60,786 nucleotides of DNA from the NCBI GenBank assembly GCA_947629585.1, contig CANREH010000006.1, positions 1 to 60,786 on the forward strand. Reading direction: 5' to 3'. Positions within the stretch are counted from its first letter, which is position 1; each line of letters starts with the position of its first letter. Below are positions 9,105 to 17,207 of this stretch, in pieces. This DNA comes from an uncultured Lachnospiraceae bacterium (lineage in GTDB: Bacteria; Bacillota; Clostridia; Lachnospirales; Lachnospiraceae). The notes below the pieces were generated by a model. The model was not told the origin of the DNA and searched no databases. It saw only the letters and a program-made list of their open reading frames with translations. The position numbers were made by a program, and so were the translations under genes.

Positions 9105-9323
9105 AACGTATTTCTCCTTTCAAAATTAAAATTTATTCTGCTGTGTACGCTGCTAAATAATACAACAAGTGGAGGGAAAATGCAATAAGATTTGGCTAGA
9201 AAGTTTCCTGTTGCATTTAATTTTATAGTATGCTAAGCTGAATGTGGCAGAATCAGGACTCATAAGCGAGCCTTAAATATCAAAGAACAAGCAAGATGTT
9301 AATAAGTGCTGGGAGATGATGCA

Positions 9324-9758
9324 GTGCCTAAATTAAATATAAAGAAAACAGAGTTTTTGAAAAGCTTTCATGTAAAGTATAGATTATATCTTGATTTGCA
9401 GAATCAGGAAAACTATATAACAGAGCGGAGACTGCTGTTATTTTATTGTGTGGAATGTGGATTGAAAGTATGGATTATGAAGGAACAGATGTTAAATGAT
9501 TATAATGAACTGGAAAAGTATTCAAAAAAAAATCAGTTGGATATAGCAGGGCATAATATTAGGAATATGCTTAAAAATAGAGGATTACATGAAAAATTTC
9601 GGTTAAAGGATTTAAAAACACTGCAGGGTACGAAAGTACCGCCAAAGGAATATAATCAGTTTTGGCGGTATGACGCGCAGTCTGGTGATTTGGAACTGGA
9701 AAATAAAATGGAAAAAGTTTTGAAGAATATTGCCGATTATTTATCAGAAAGGCTATAA
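9324..9758 (+). CDS. Small HEPN-like helical protein, first gene of the island
   Basis: 144 residues from a GTG start with GGGAG 8 nt upstream. All-helical and charged. LLLFYCVECGLKVWIMKEQ followed by a spacer and GHNIRNMLK resembles the HEPN-domain pattern (aromatic-ECxLK ... GHDLxxLL). However, the RX4-6H catalytic motif of RNase-active HEPN toxins is not visible, so it may be inactive or a HEPN-like partner. It lies 29 nt upstream of the large NTPase gene with an SD between them and is clearly co-transcribed. Low GC and A-rich codons (AAA, ATA, TTA) contrast with the neighbouring genes and suggest horizontal acquisition. HEPN assignment is an inference. Confidence 0.6.
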   Translation: MPKLNIKKTEFLKSFHVKYRLYLDLQNQENYITERRLLLFYCVECGLKVWIMKEQMLNDYNELEKYSKKNQLDIAGHNIRNMLKNRGLHEKFRLKDLKTLQGTKVPPKEYNQFWRYDAQSGDLELENKMEKVLKNIADYLSERL

Positions 9759-9787
9759 GCAGCAGTATTGGCAGGAGAGGTGATTAT

Positions 9788-12430
9788 ATGGAAAATTTAT
9801 ATACATGGAAAGATATTGAGATAGAATTAGAAAAATCCAGAAAAAAATGGCCGGATTCATGGATAAAAATAGATGTATATTGTGATGAGATTGTGATTGT
9901 AAAAAATAAAATTCAGCAGGGTCTGGATGAAGATAAGGTTTTTTTACAGGGGTTATTAAAAAATTATTATTTGAAAGAAGAACATGCTGTATATATAAAA
10001 GAGTTTGATGTTAAATTGCCAATTGTTTATGAAGAAAATGATTTTGGATATGAGCGGCATGAAATAGAGACGCTGCCGTTATTCAGAAGTATTTATTATA
10101 ATGAAATTAAAGTCCCATATGAAAAAAAACTGCCGGGGAAGCCTGTAATTGCATTTCATTCCTATAAGGGAGGAGTAGGAAGAACATTAACTTTAATAGC
10201 ATTATGGAAGGAGATCAGCAATCTTTATGGAAATAATAAAAAAGTTCTGGTGATAGATTCCGATTTGGAAGCTCCCGGTTTAACATGGATCATAGAGAGG
10301 AGTTCTGAGGCTTCTTTCAGTTTTATGGATTTTCTTGATGTGTTGAGGGTTTATGGAGGAGAACGGCTGATATTAGAAAAAGCTGCGGAATTAATGTCAG
10401 AAAATGTAGTTTATCTTGAAACAGAAAAGGAACGGGTCGAACATTATTTTCTTCCTGTATCTAATAAAGAAAGCCAATTGGCAGAAATGTATGGAAAACC
10501 GGAAAGTTTTTTAGGAGTTGCAGATAATAAATTTTTAATTTCGGAATCTGTTTCTGTGCTTGGGCAATTATTAGGCGTTGATTTAGTTCTTGTGGATTTA
10601 AGAGCCGGGCTTAGTGAAATTTCTGCACCATTTTTATTTGATCCGCGTGTGGATAAGTATTTTGTTTCTTCTACATCACTGCAGTCAATCAGGGGGACAA
10701 GAAATATACAGAAACAGGTTTATGAAAAATCAAAGTTAGGTCTGATGAACTCTAAAATTTTGCTGACTATGATACCTCCCCAGTTTAATGATGAATGGAA
10801 AGCATATGAAATAGACAGCCTTGTGGAAATTCCGGAAGAAATATATGATCAAAAGGATGAGACTTTTTTAAGAGATGAATATGTAATAGAGCTGGATTTT
10901 GAATCCCAGCTGCTTTACCAGGGAGAATTTGAGCAGATATGCCAGTCCCTTACAGGAACAAAGATCAGTAAAAAAATGAACGCTATTGCAAAAGGAATTT
11001 TTGCGGAAACAGAAGGAGATAAAGAACAGGAACAGGAAACGGTATTAGAAGAGGAAAAAGTAAAAAAGTGTCTGAGACGGTTAAATGAAAAAGCAGATGT
11101 GACGGCAGAAGCCAGCGATGCTTCCGATATGCTTTTGACAGATTCTATACAGGCCATGATACGGACGGGGAAGAAAGAAATATTAAATATTGTAGTGCTT
11201 GGGGCAAAAGGTTCCGGAAAGACATATTTGTATAAACAGTTAGTGACTCAGAAGAATTGGAAAACATTCACAAAGGTTTTTGGCAGGGAAAAAGAAGAAA
11301 ATCCAGCCAATGATGCTGTTTTCATTCCGGTTTTGTCAACAGCAAATTCTAAGAAAATAAATTCTGCTATTAGGGACTGTCTGGATAATGTAATAGAGTA
11401 TATGGAAGAGCCTGTTATTGATAAAAATATATTAAAAGATATTGAAAAAAATATTCAGAAAGGATTGAAGGAAGAGAAAACATCGGAGGAATGGGAAGAA
11501 TTGTGGGAAAAGCAGCTTCTTGCTGTTTTTTCTAATCGGTTTGAAACGTTGGAACAGTTAAATAATTATCTTTTTGAACAGCATAAGAATGTAATATTTT
11601 TATTTGACGGATTAGATGATCTTATGAACTGCGGCCCAAAAGAGCAGGAATATGCCAGAACTGCGGTTCAGGCTTTGTGCCAGAGAATTGTGCGTAAATT
11701 GGACTGGTTCAATAACAGAAGCATTGGCATGATGGTTTTTGTAAGGAGAGATATTGCGGAGGATTCTATAAGGGTGAATTTCCAGCAATTCAGGGATCAA
11801 TATAGTAAGTATGAGTTAACCTGGTCACAGAAAGAAGCGTTGCGGCTGGCGTTGTGGATTTCCGGAAGGGCAATACCGGAACTTCAAATGAAAGAAAATG
11901 AGAATATTTTGCTTTTATCCAGGGAGGAGATTGAAAAAAGACTGGAATTATTATGGGGAAGGAAGCTGGGGAAAAAGGAGTCTAAAGAAGCAAATGCAGC
12001 CAGATGGGTTTTAGCGGCATTATCTGATTTTAACGGACAGCTGCAGGCAAGGGATATTGTGCGCTTCTTGAAAAATGCTTCGGGAGAACCATCAAAAATG
12101 GATTTTAAGGATCGGTATATTATGCCAAATAAAATTCGAGGGGCGATTGAACCATGTGCAAAAGATAAATTAAAAGAGATTCAGGATGAAATGCCATCTA
12201 TATATGATATTCTTAAAAAATTTGACATAAAAGAATCTTCGGATAAAGTATTGCCGTTAGAATTGGATAAAATTTCCTTATCTATGGGGGAACTTGAAAA
12301 ATTACAGCAGCAGGGTTTCATTAAGGTATCAGAAAAAAGGTATTATTTACCGGAAATTATCCGGCAGGCATTAGGGTTTAAATATAAGAAAGGAGCCAGG
12401 CCAAAAGTATTATCTATGATTATACAATAA
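9788..12430 (+). CDS. Dual P-loop NTPase with KGGVGR motif (conflict-system type)
   Basis: 880 residues. Residues ~1-110 are a unique N-terminal domain. At ~121-135 FHSYKGGVGRT is a deviant Walker A of the MinD/ParA (SIMIBI) class, the KGGVGR variant known from bacterial conflict/signalling systems; VLVIDSDLEAPGL follows as the switch-type Walker A-prime/B segment and DLVLVDLRAGL as the next strand. A charged linker (~420-460) leads to a second P-loop module: VVLGAKGSGKT (~472) and Walker B VIFLFDGLDDLM (~602), in a STAND/AAA-like arrangement, then a helical C-terminus with a possible winged-helix (QQQGFIKVSEKRYYLPE). GGAGAGGTGAT precedes the ATG. AT-rich like its partner. Function unproven; defence is an inference from class and context. 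Confidence 0.8.
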   Translation: MENLYTWKDIEIELEKSRKKWPDSWIKIDVYCDEIVIVKNKIQQGLDEDKVFLQGLLKNYYLKEEHAVYIKEFDVKLPIVYEENDFGYERHEIETLPLFRSIYYNEIKVPYEKKLPGKPVIAFHSYKGGVGRTLTLIALWKEISNLYGNNKKVLVIDSDLEAPGLTWIIERSSEASFSFMDFLDVLRVYGGERLILEKAAELMSENVVYLETEKERVEHYFLPVSNKESQLAEMYGKPESFLGVADNKFLISESVSVLGQLLGVDLVLVDLRAGLSEISAPFLFDPRVDKYFVSSTSLQSIRGTRNIQKQVYEKSKLGLMNSKILLTMIPPQFNDEWKAYEIDSLVEIPEEIYDQKDETFLRDEYVIELDFESQLLYQGEFEQICQSLTGTKISKKMNAIAKGIFAETEGDKEQEQETVLEEEKVKKCLRRLNEKADVTAEASDASDMLLTDSIQAMIRTGKKEILNIVVLGAKGSGKTYLYKQLVTQKNWKTFTKVFGREKEENPANDAVFIPVLSTANSKKINSAIRDCLDNVIEYMEEPVIDKNILKDIEKNIQKGLKEEKTSEEWEELWEKQLLAVFSNRFETLEQLNNYLFEQHKNVIFLFDGLDDLMNCGPKEQEYARTAVQALCQRIVRKLDWFNNRSIGMMVFVRRDIAEDSIRVNFQQFRDQYSKYELTWSQKEALRLALWISGRAIPELQMKENENILLLSREEIEKRLELLWGRKLGKKESKEANAARWVLAALSDFNGQLQARDIVRFLKNASGEPSKMDFKDRYIMPNKIRGAIEPCAKDKLKEIQDEMPSIYDILKKFDIKESSDKVLPLELDKISLSMGELEKLQQQGFIKVSEKRYYLPEIIRQALGFKYKKGARPKVLSMIIQ

Positions 12431-12440
12431 AAAAATAGTA

Positions 12441-12469
12441 TGGATATCTCTGGAAAAAGATGTTATAAT
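12441..12469 (+). promoter_or_regulatory. Promoter upstream of hairpin array
   Basis: TATAAT (12464-12469) with a weak -35 TGGATA (12441-12446) and 17-nt spacing, 11 nt after the NTPase stop. Transcription would begin around 12476, precisely at the first arm of the hairpin array, making the array the 5' leader of the flavodiiron gene or an independent RNA. Confidence 0.5.
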
Positions 12470-12476
12470 ATGGTAT

Positions 12477-12618
12477 GGCTTGAGGAGGGTACGACTTGAG
12501 GAGGGGCCCAACGTAGTTGGGAGGAGTCCTTGAGTCTTAAAGCCCGGCAAAGCCGGGAGGAGTCCTTGAGCTATGGCTTGAGAAGGGGCCCAGCGAAGCT
12601 GGGAAGAGTTCTTGAGCC
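12477..12618 (+). ncRNA. Structured RNA: nested array of three hairpins with covarying arms
   Basis: Six arms of one repeat pair in a properly nested order. Arm A GGCTTGAGGA (12477-12486) can pair with TCCTTGAGCT (12563-12572), enclosing GACTTGAGGA (12493-12502) with TCCTTGAGTC (12527-12536); a third pair is GGCTTGAGAA (12575-12584) with TTCTTGAGCC (12609-12618). Each pairing uses U-G and G-U wobbles at the same two positions. Inner GC stems with triloops are CCCAAC-GTA-GTTGGG (12507-12521), CCCGGC-AAA-GCCGGG (12543-12557) and CCCAGC-GAA-GCTGGG (12589-12603). Base changes are compensated on both sides, which supports a folded RNA. No uridine tail follows, so it is not a simple terminator. Family unknown. 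Confidence 0.7.
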
Positions 12619-12661
12619 AAAAGATACCCCTTTAAAAATAGTGTGAATGGAGGATTTTATT

Positions 12662-13822
12662 ATGAAGGATACTACAATCAGCAATGCGATTCAGTATGTC
12701 GGCGTTGATGATAAAACGATTGATTTATTTGAAAGCCAGTATGTTGTGCCGAACGGCGTTTCTTACAATTCTTATGTAATTCTGGATGAGAAGATTGCCA
12801 TTATGGATACGGTGGATGCGCGTGCCTCAGAGGAATGGCTGGAAAATGTGGAAAAAGTCTTGGACGGCAGGGAGCCTTCTTATCTTGTGATTTCCCATTT
12901 GGAGCCGGATCATGCAGGCAATATCCAGTTGATTGCTGAAAAGTACCCGAAGATGCAGCTTGTCGGGAATGCAAAGACATTTTCCATGCTTCCGCAGTTT
13001 TTTACTATGGATACTGCGGGCAGGCAGGTCGTGGTGAAAGAGGGAGACACGCTTTCGCTGGGAAGCCATACCCTGCAGTTTTTTATGGCGCCGATGGTCC
13101 ACTGGCCGGAGGTCATGGTGGAATACGAGCAGTCGGAAAAGGTACTGTTCTCCGCAGACGGCTTTGGAAAGTTCGGCGCGCTTGATACCGAAGAGGACTG
13201 GGCATGTGAGGCAAGAAGATATTATTTCAATATTGTAGGCAAATACGGCGCACAGGTGCAGGCACTGTTAAAGAAGGCGGCGACGCTGGACATTCAGACA
13301 ATCTGCCCATTGCATGGACCGATTTTGAAGGAAGATTTGGGATATTACATTGGGAAATATCAGACATGGAGCAGCTATGAGCCGGAGGATAAAGGGATTT
13401 TTATTGCTTATGCCTCGATCCACGGGAATACGGCAAAGGCTGCAAAGCAGTTAAAAGAGATTCTGGAAGAAAAAGGCGCGCCGAAGGTATCGATTGCCGA
13501 TCTGTCAAGGGATGATATGGCGGAGGCTATCGAAGACGCATTCCGTTATGACAGGCTGGTAGTGGCATGTGCAACATATGACGGCGGGCTGTTCCCGTGT
13601 ATGGAGGATTTCCTTTCCCATTTAAAGAGCAAAAATTACCAGAAGAGAACGGTTGCTTTGATGGAAAACGGTTCCTGGGCGCCGATGGCAGCAAAGAAAA
13701 TGAGGGAATATTTAGAAGGAATGAGAGATATCACTATCTGTAATCAGGTGGTAACGATTAAGTCCGCCGTCAAAGAAGATACGGTAAAGGCTATGGAAGC
13801 GCTTGCGGACGAGCTTTTATAA
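12662..13822 (+). CDS. Flavodiiron protein (FprA-type A flavoprotein)
   Basis: About 386 residues: a metallo-beta-lactamase-like diiron domain followed by a flavodoxin domain. Diiron ligands are visible: H79-x-E81-x-D83-H84 (SHLEPDH), H147 (MVHWPE), D166 (SADGFG) and His in CPLHGP. The FMN-binding loop of the C-terminal domain is AYASIHGNTAKAA. The enzyme reduces O2 or NO to water or N2O in the cytoplasm of anaerobes, fed by rubredoxin. The ATG at 12662 follows GGAGG with 8-nt spacing; the in-frame ATG at 12647 overlaps that SD. It has a long leader containing the hairpin array and is followed by a bidirectional terminator. Confidence 0.93.
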   Translation: MKDTTISNAIQYVGVDDKTIDLFESQYVVPNGVSYNSYVILDEKIAIMDTVDARASEEWLENVEKVLDGREPSYLVISHLEPDHAGNIQLIAEKYPKMQLVGNAKTFSMLPQFFTMDTAGRQVVVKEGDTLSLGSHTLQFFMAPMVHWPEVMVEYEQSEKVLFSADGFGKFGALDTEEDWACEARRYYFNIVGKYGAQVQALLKKAATLDIQTICPLHGPILKEDLGYYIGKYQTWSSYEPEDKGIFIAYASIHGNTAKAAKQLKEILEEKGAPKVSIADLSRDDMAEAIEDAFRYDRLVVACATYDGGLFPCMEDFLSHLKSKNYQKRTVALMENGSWAPMAAKKMREYLEGMRDITICNQVVTIKSAVKEDTVKAMEALADELL

Positions 13823-13874
13823 GAATGCGCAGAATACACAGGATATTAGGAAGAAAGTAGGTCTGCTTTCGTAT

Positions 13875-13934
13875 AAAACAGAGGGCTGTCGCAATAAGAA
13901 CCAAACAACAAGATATGCGACAGCCCCCTGTTTT
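13875..13934. terminator. Bidirectional terminator, GGGCTGTCGC family copy 1
   Basis: AAAACAG-a-GGGCTGTCGCA (left arm from 13875) pairs with TGCGACAGCCC-c-CTGTTTT (right arm to 13934), giving an 18-bp stem with one mismatch and A/T runs outside on both strands. It lies between the convergent flavodiiron and cvfB-like genes. Related copies are at 26505 and 39461. Confidence 0.75.
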
Positions 13935-13941
13935 AATTTTG

Positions 13942-14778
13942 TTATAGTTGAGTAATGCCATCTTTAGCGATGGCGATTTTTTTCTTTTTCATTAAATGTC
14001 CGATGGCGCGTTTATAGGCATTTTTACTGAGCCCAAAAACACGGCGCAGCACTTCCGGGTCCGTTTTGTCATGGTAGGGCAGGAAACCGCCTGCTTCGGT
14101 CAGTTTCCGGTAGACTATTTCGCAGTCTTTATCCATCTGCAGATAAGCTTTTTCCTGTAAGGTGAGGGTAAGCTTTCCGTCCGGACGCACTTCATTAACC
14201 CTGGCATGGACGAAAGAACCGGGAAGGACGGGCGCTGCCTGCATCTGTCTTGGAATCAGGGCGGAATAGCGGTTGTCTACGGCGACAAAAGTGCCAAACT
14301 GCGGCGAGGATTCATAAGCGATCCCGTCCACATAATCATCTTTTTTGTAAGGGGAGCTTTGCTCCAGGTAAGGGTAAACTTTCATGGTGGCGCAGAGACG
14401 GCTGCTTTTGTCGATATATAAGGCAACAAGCACCTGTTCCCCTGCTTTTGGGCGGTAGGTCTGTTCTTTAAATGGCAGCAGGAGATCTTTTACAAGCCCC
14501 CAGTCCAAAAACAGACCGATCGGGCTTTCTTCTTTGACCGTTAAAAGTGCCGTTTTCCCCAGGGTCAGTTTTGGTTCTTTGGTTGTCGCGATCAGGCGGT
14601 CAGAGGAGTCTTTATATAAAAATACGGAAAGCTCGTCCCCGATGTCGGCATCCCCAGGCACTTCTTTTTTTGGCAGAAGGACGCGATCCTCTTTGGTTCC
14701 GGCAGGATCGTAAAGATAAACTCCAAAGTTTGTTTGCTTTAATATGGTAAGCGTTTGTGTCATTCCAAGCTTTAACAT
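13942..14778 (-). CDS. CvfB/YitL-type S1 RNA-binding protein
   Basis: 278 residues, the family's normal length. Consecutive S1-like OB folds are visible (GVYLYDPAG..VLLPKKEVP; GLFLDWGLVKDLLLPFKEQ; GTFVAVDNRYSALIPRQM), followed by a C-terminal winged-helix segment (KLTEAGGFLPYHDKTDPEVLRRVFGLSKNAYKRAIGHLMKK), as in CvfB of staphylococci and pneumococci, an RNA-binding regulator of virulence-gene expression. Here it is probably a post-transcriptional regulator or translation-associated factor. Start ATG 14778 has AAAGGA at 6-nt spacing; an in-frame ATG lies 15 nt inside. Monocistronic by appearance. Confidence 0.88.
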   Translation of the reverse strand: MLKLGMTQTLTILKQTNFGVYLYDPAGTKEDRVLLPKKEVPGDADIGDELSVFLYKDSSDRLIATTKEPKLTLGKTALLTVKEESPIGLFLDWGLVKDLLLPFKEQTYRPKAGEQVLVALYIDKSSRLCATMKVYPYLEQSSPYKKDDYVDGIAYESSPQFGTFVAVDNRYSALIPRQMQAAPVLPGSFVHARVNEVRPDGKLTLTLQEKAYLQMDKDCEIVYRKLTEAGGFLPYHDKTDPEVLRRVFGLSKNAYKRAIGHLMKKKKIAIAKDGITQL

Positions 14779-14870
14779 AAGGATTCCTTTCTTAATATAT
14801 ATAGATTAATAAATGAATATTTGTCTTGGCTTCATGTCTTGATAAAGCCGCTGTCTGCAAAAGTTTCCTG

Positions 14871-15608
14871 CTATTTTGTATAGAATACAACGCTTGCGCA
14901 GGGCTCGTCTTTATCGGTAAGGCTGATGTAATATTCATGTGTGGAAGCTCCCGTCTGTTCCGGCGTTTCTTTTTTCAGGTACGGGTAAAGAATGTCTCCC
15001 TTTTTGGCGGCTTTTTTGTATTCTGCACGGACACGCCAGATGGTTTCTGTGGTCTGTAGTTCTTCCGAAAGCCCGTAGGCAAGCTCTAAGTAGCGGGCGT
15101 TGTTCATATGCCCGTTAGTGTCGATGTCGTGGCAGGAAACCGTATAAGGGTTTAAAGGTTCCATAGAAGAAGGAAGGATAATTTTGCGCGGGCAGTATTC
15201 CATCGGGAACTTTTCTTCTGATCCGTAAGAAGCGGCTTCTTCTTCCGGTACGCGGGCAGGCTGCCCGGTAGCGGTATCCGCAAAAAACCAGATAGCGTTT
15301 GCGCAGGCGCAGACTTCTTTTTGTTCATCCAAAAGCACAAAATTCCGGTAGCCGAAAAAGCTTTTAAAGCCATAAGCCCATGTGCGGATGAAAATCCGCT
15401 CCCCACATTCCGGAAACCGGCGGATGTCAATCTGCCAGCTGTTTAAAAACCAGGCGTGCTTTATTTCCCTGTAATAAGAAATATCTTTTCCGATAGAACC
15501 GGAATGAAACGTAGAACAGTCCTGGAAATAATTGGCAATGGATATGGGATTCATGAATCCATTGTGGATAGCTTCGCTGTAACGCACACGGCTTTCAAAT
15601 TCATACAT
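14871..15608 (-). CDS. Acyl-ACP thioesterase
   Basis: 245 residues, double-hotdog fold of the bacterial FatA/FatB-like family. The conserved catalytic region DTNGHMNNARYLE (Asn-x-His and downstream residues) is present in the second hotdog; the first hotdog starts with RYSEAIHNGFMNPISIANYFQD. The enzyme releases free fatty acids from acyl carrier protein in the cytoplasm and is common in anaerobic Firmicutes. A very strong SD (GGAGGAGGT) precedes the ATG at 15608. It lies downstream of nothing obvious and divergent from ridA. Confidence 0.88.
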   Translation of the reverse strand: MYEFESRVRYSEAIHNGFMNPISIANYFQDCSTFHSGSIGKDISYYREIKHAWFLNSWQIDIRRFPECGERIFIRTWAYGFKSFFGYRNFVLLDEQKEVCACANAIWFFADTATGQPARVPEEEAASYGSEEKFPMEYCPRKIILPSSMEPLNPYTVSCHDIDTNGHMNNARYLELAYGLSEELQTTETIWRVRAEYKKAAKKGDILYPYLKKETPEQTGASTHEYYISLTDKDEPCASVVFYTK

Positions 15609-15740
15609 TGTTTTTTACCTCCTCCAGCCATATTTTAGCACAATTTTCTGTTTTATGCAAAAAGTTTTGTTTTGGGAGTGGAATTTAGAAGAAAATGCGT
15701 TATAATAGTTAAGAAGTGAAAAAATAAAAAAGGAGGAAAA

Positions 15741-15764
15741 CCAAAGGTATTTTATGGCCTTTGG
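15741..15764 (+). promoter_or_regulatory. Hairpin between SD and ridA start
   Basis: CCAAAGG (15741-15747) and CCTTTGG (15758-15764) form a perfect 7-bp inverted repeat with a 10-nt loop. It sits between a strong AGGAGG (15731-15736) and the ATG of the RidA gene at 15776, a distance of 39 nt that is otherwise too long for translation initiation. Folding would shorten the effective gap. A TATAAT -10 is at 15701-15706. Confidence 0.45.
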
Positions 15765-15775
15765 CATGACAGATT

Positions 15776-16153
15776 ATGAAGAAGATTATCAGCACAGACA
15801 AGGCGCCTGCGGCAATCGGGCCATATTCCCAGGCAATTGAGATTAACGGCCTGGTATTTACATCCGGCGTAATTCCGATTATTCCGGAAACCGGAGAGCT
15901 TGAGACAGGGTCCATAGAGGCGCAGGCGGAACAGGCATTAAAGAACCTGGCAGCGCTTTTACAGGAAGCCGGAACCAGTACGGACAAGACGATTAAGACA
16001 ACGGTATTTATCAAGAATATGGATGATTTTGCAAAGGTAAATGAGGTTTATGCAAAATATTTTACCAGTGATTTCCCAGCGAGATCCTGCGTGGAAGTGG
16101 CAAGGCTTCCGAAAGATGTACTGATTGAGATTGAAGCAATTGCAGAGAAGTAA
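15776..16153 (+). CDS. ridA: RidA family enamine/imine deaminase
   Basis: 125 residues, the exact RidA (YjgF/YER057c) length. Visible motifs: IGPYSQAI at the N-terminus, TSGVIPI, the IKTTVFIKNMDDFAKVNEVYAKYF helix-strand segment and the active-site Arg in ARSCVEVARLPKDVLIEIEAIA. It hydrolyses reactive 2-aminoacrylate-type enamines made by PLP enzymes. The only in-frame ATG has no close SD (see the hairpin at 15741). It is followed after 10 nt by the CPBP gene, likely as an operon. Confidence 0.9.
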   Translation: MKKIISTDKAPAAIGPYSQAIEINGLVFTSGVIPIIPETGELETGSIEAQAEQALKNLAALLQEAGTSTDKTIKTTVFIKNMDDFAKVNEVYAKYFTSDFPARSCVEVARLPKDVLIEIEAIAEK

Positions 16154-16163
16154 AAGGAGTATT

Positions 16164-17135
16164 ATGAGGGCTAGAATAACGACAATCGGGTGGGTATTTT
16201 TCCTGATGATTGCAATCTCGTGGTTTGGGAGTTATTTCATTCAGTGGTCAGGCATTCAGGATACGATGCTCCAGAACGGGTTTGGCACGATCCTGTTAGG
16301 GTTGCCTGCGGCATTGTACCTTGTGTTCCAGGAGAAGCCGAACCGGGAAAAGCTGCGGTTTCACTGGCTTTCCTGGAAGGCTGTTTTGCTGCTGGTGGTG
16401 ATTGCGGTTGCGCTGGAGCTTGTCACCATTGAAATCAACATCGCTACATCTTTTATTTTCAGCAGTTATACGACGGATGTTATTACCGAGGATGTTTCCT
16501 CAAGCTCGTTTTTGGTCTCCCTGCTGTGTATGGCAGTCCTTCCGGCTGTTTTTGAGGAGCTGTCTTTCCGCGGGGCATTTTTCCAGGAATACAGGGCGGC
16601 ATTCGGTTCCTGGGCGGGAATTATTTTCAGTGCGTTTTTATTTGGCATTTACCATTTGAATATGCGGCAGTTTGTTTACGCCTTTATCTGCGGAATCCTG
16701 TTTTCACTGCTGATTGAGGCAACGGACAGCATAGCATCCTCCATGTTTTTGCATTTTCTGATGAACATGATATCCTGCCTTGCCATTTTTGCGACCTTAA
16801 ATATGCCGGAGGAAGCCAATCAGATGGCGGAGGTGGCAGAAAGGCAGTATCTTCTGATGTATATGCTGAACTTTTTCCCGATTGCAGTATTTGGGCTGAT
16901 TATCCTGATTGTCAGCTATATCGGGCTGGCAAAATGCTGCGGGCGTTATGAGGATATTAAAGCGCTGTTTTCCTGGAAAAACATCGTTTCCGGAAAACGG
17001 ATTGGAAGTGAGCAGCAGGATCTGCAGGCGGAAAGGCTTCCCTGGTATCGGATGTTCTCGCTGCCGTTAGTGATCAGCATTGCGCTTTGCTTCTATGTCA
17101 TTATTGCAATTGAGATACAGATGGGCATGGGCTAG
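16164..17135 (+). CDS. CPBP family intramembrane glutamic endopeptidase
   Basis: 323 residues with about eight membrane helices. The Abi/CPBP signature is clear: EELSFRGAFF (EExxxR), FGIYHLNMRQFVYAF (FxxxH) and HFLMNMIS (HxxxN) in successive helices. These proteases cleave or process membrane substrates, including in bacteriocin immunity and prenyl-protein processing; the target is unknown. ATG 16164 is chosen because AAAAGGAG lies 5 nt upstream; an upstream in-frame ATG lies inside ridA. Co-transcribed with ridA. Confidence 0.88.
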   Translation: MRARITTIGWVFFLMIAISWFGSYFIQWSGIQDTMLQNGFGTILLGLPAALYLVFQEKPNREKLRFHWLSWKAVLLLVVIAVALELVTIEINIATSFIFSSYTTDVITEDVSSSSFLVSLLCMAVLPAVFEELSFRGAFFQEYRAAFGSWAGIIFSAFLFGIYHLNMRQFVYAFICGILFSLLIEATDSIASSMFLHFLMNMISCLAIFATLNMPEEANQMAEVAERQYLLMYMLNFFPIAVFGLIILIVSYIGLAKCCGRYEDIKALFSWKNIVSGKRIGSEQQDLQAERLPWYRMFSLPLVISIALCFYVIIAIEIQMGMG

Positions 17136-17146
17136 GGTGAAAAAGG

Positions 17147-17207
17147 ACAGGGTGGAAAAAATGAGGATACGAACAAAGTTATCCACATTGGAAACACCCT
17201 GTTTTTT
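17147..17207 (+). terminator. Possible terminator after CPBP gene
   Basis: ACAGGGTG (17147-17154) and CACCCTGT (17195-17202) are inverted repeats followed by a run of six T. The loop is long (40 nt) and contains the first DnaA box, so termination is plausible but not certain. Confidence 0.4.

Noticed and set aside
9324-9758. Active HEPN RNase
   Set aside because: The RX4-6H motif is not found, so only HEPN-like is claimed.
12477-12618. CRISPR array
   Set aside because: Repeat arms are paired inverted arms with short linkers and no equal-length unique spacers; structure is a hairpin array.
15754-15840. 28-codon leader ORF (ATG 15754)
   Set aside because: Overlaps ridA start and SD spacing (17 nt) is too long; recorded only as an alternative explanation.
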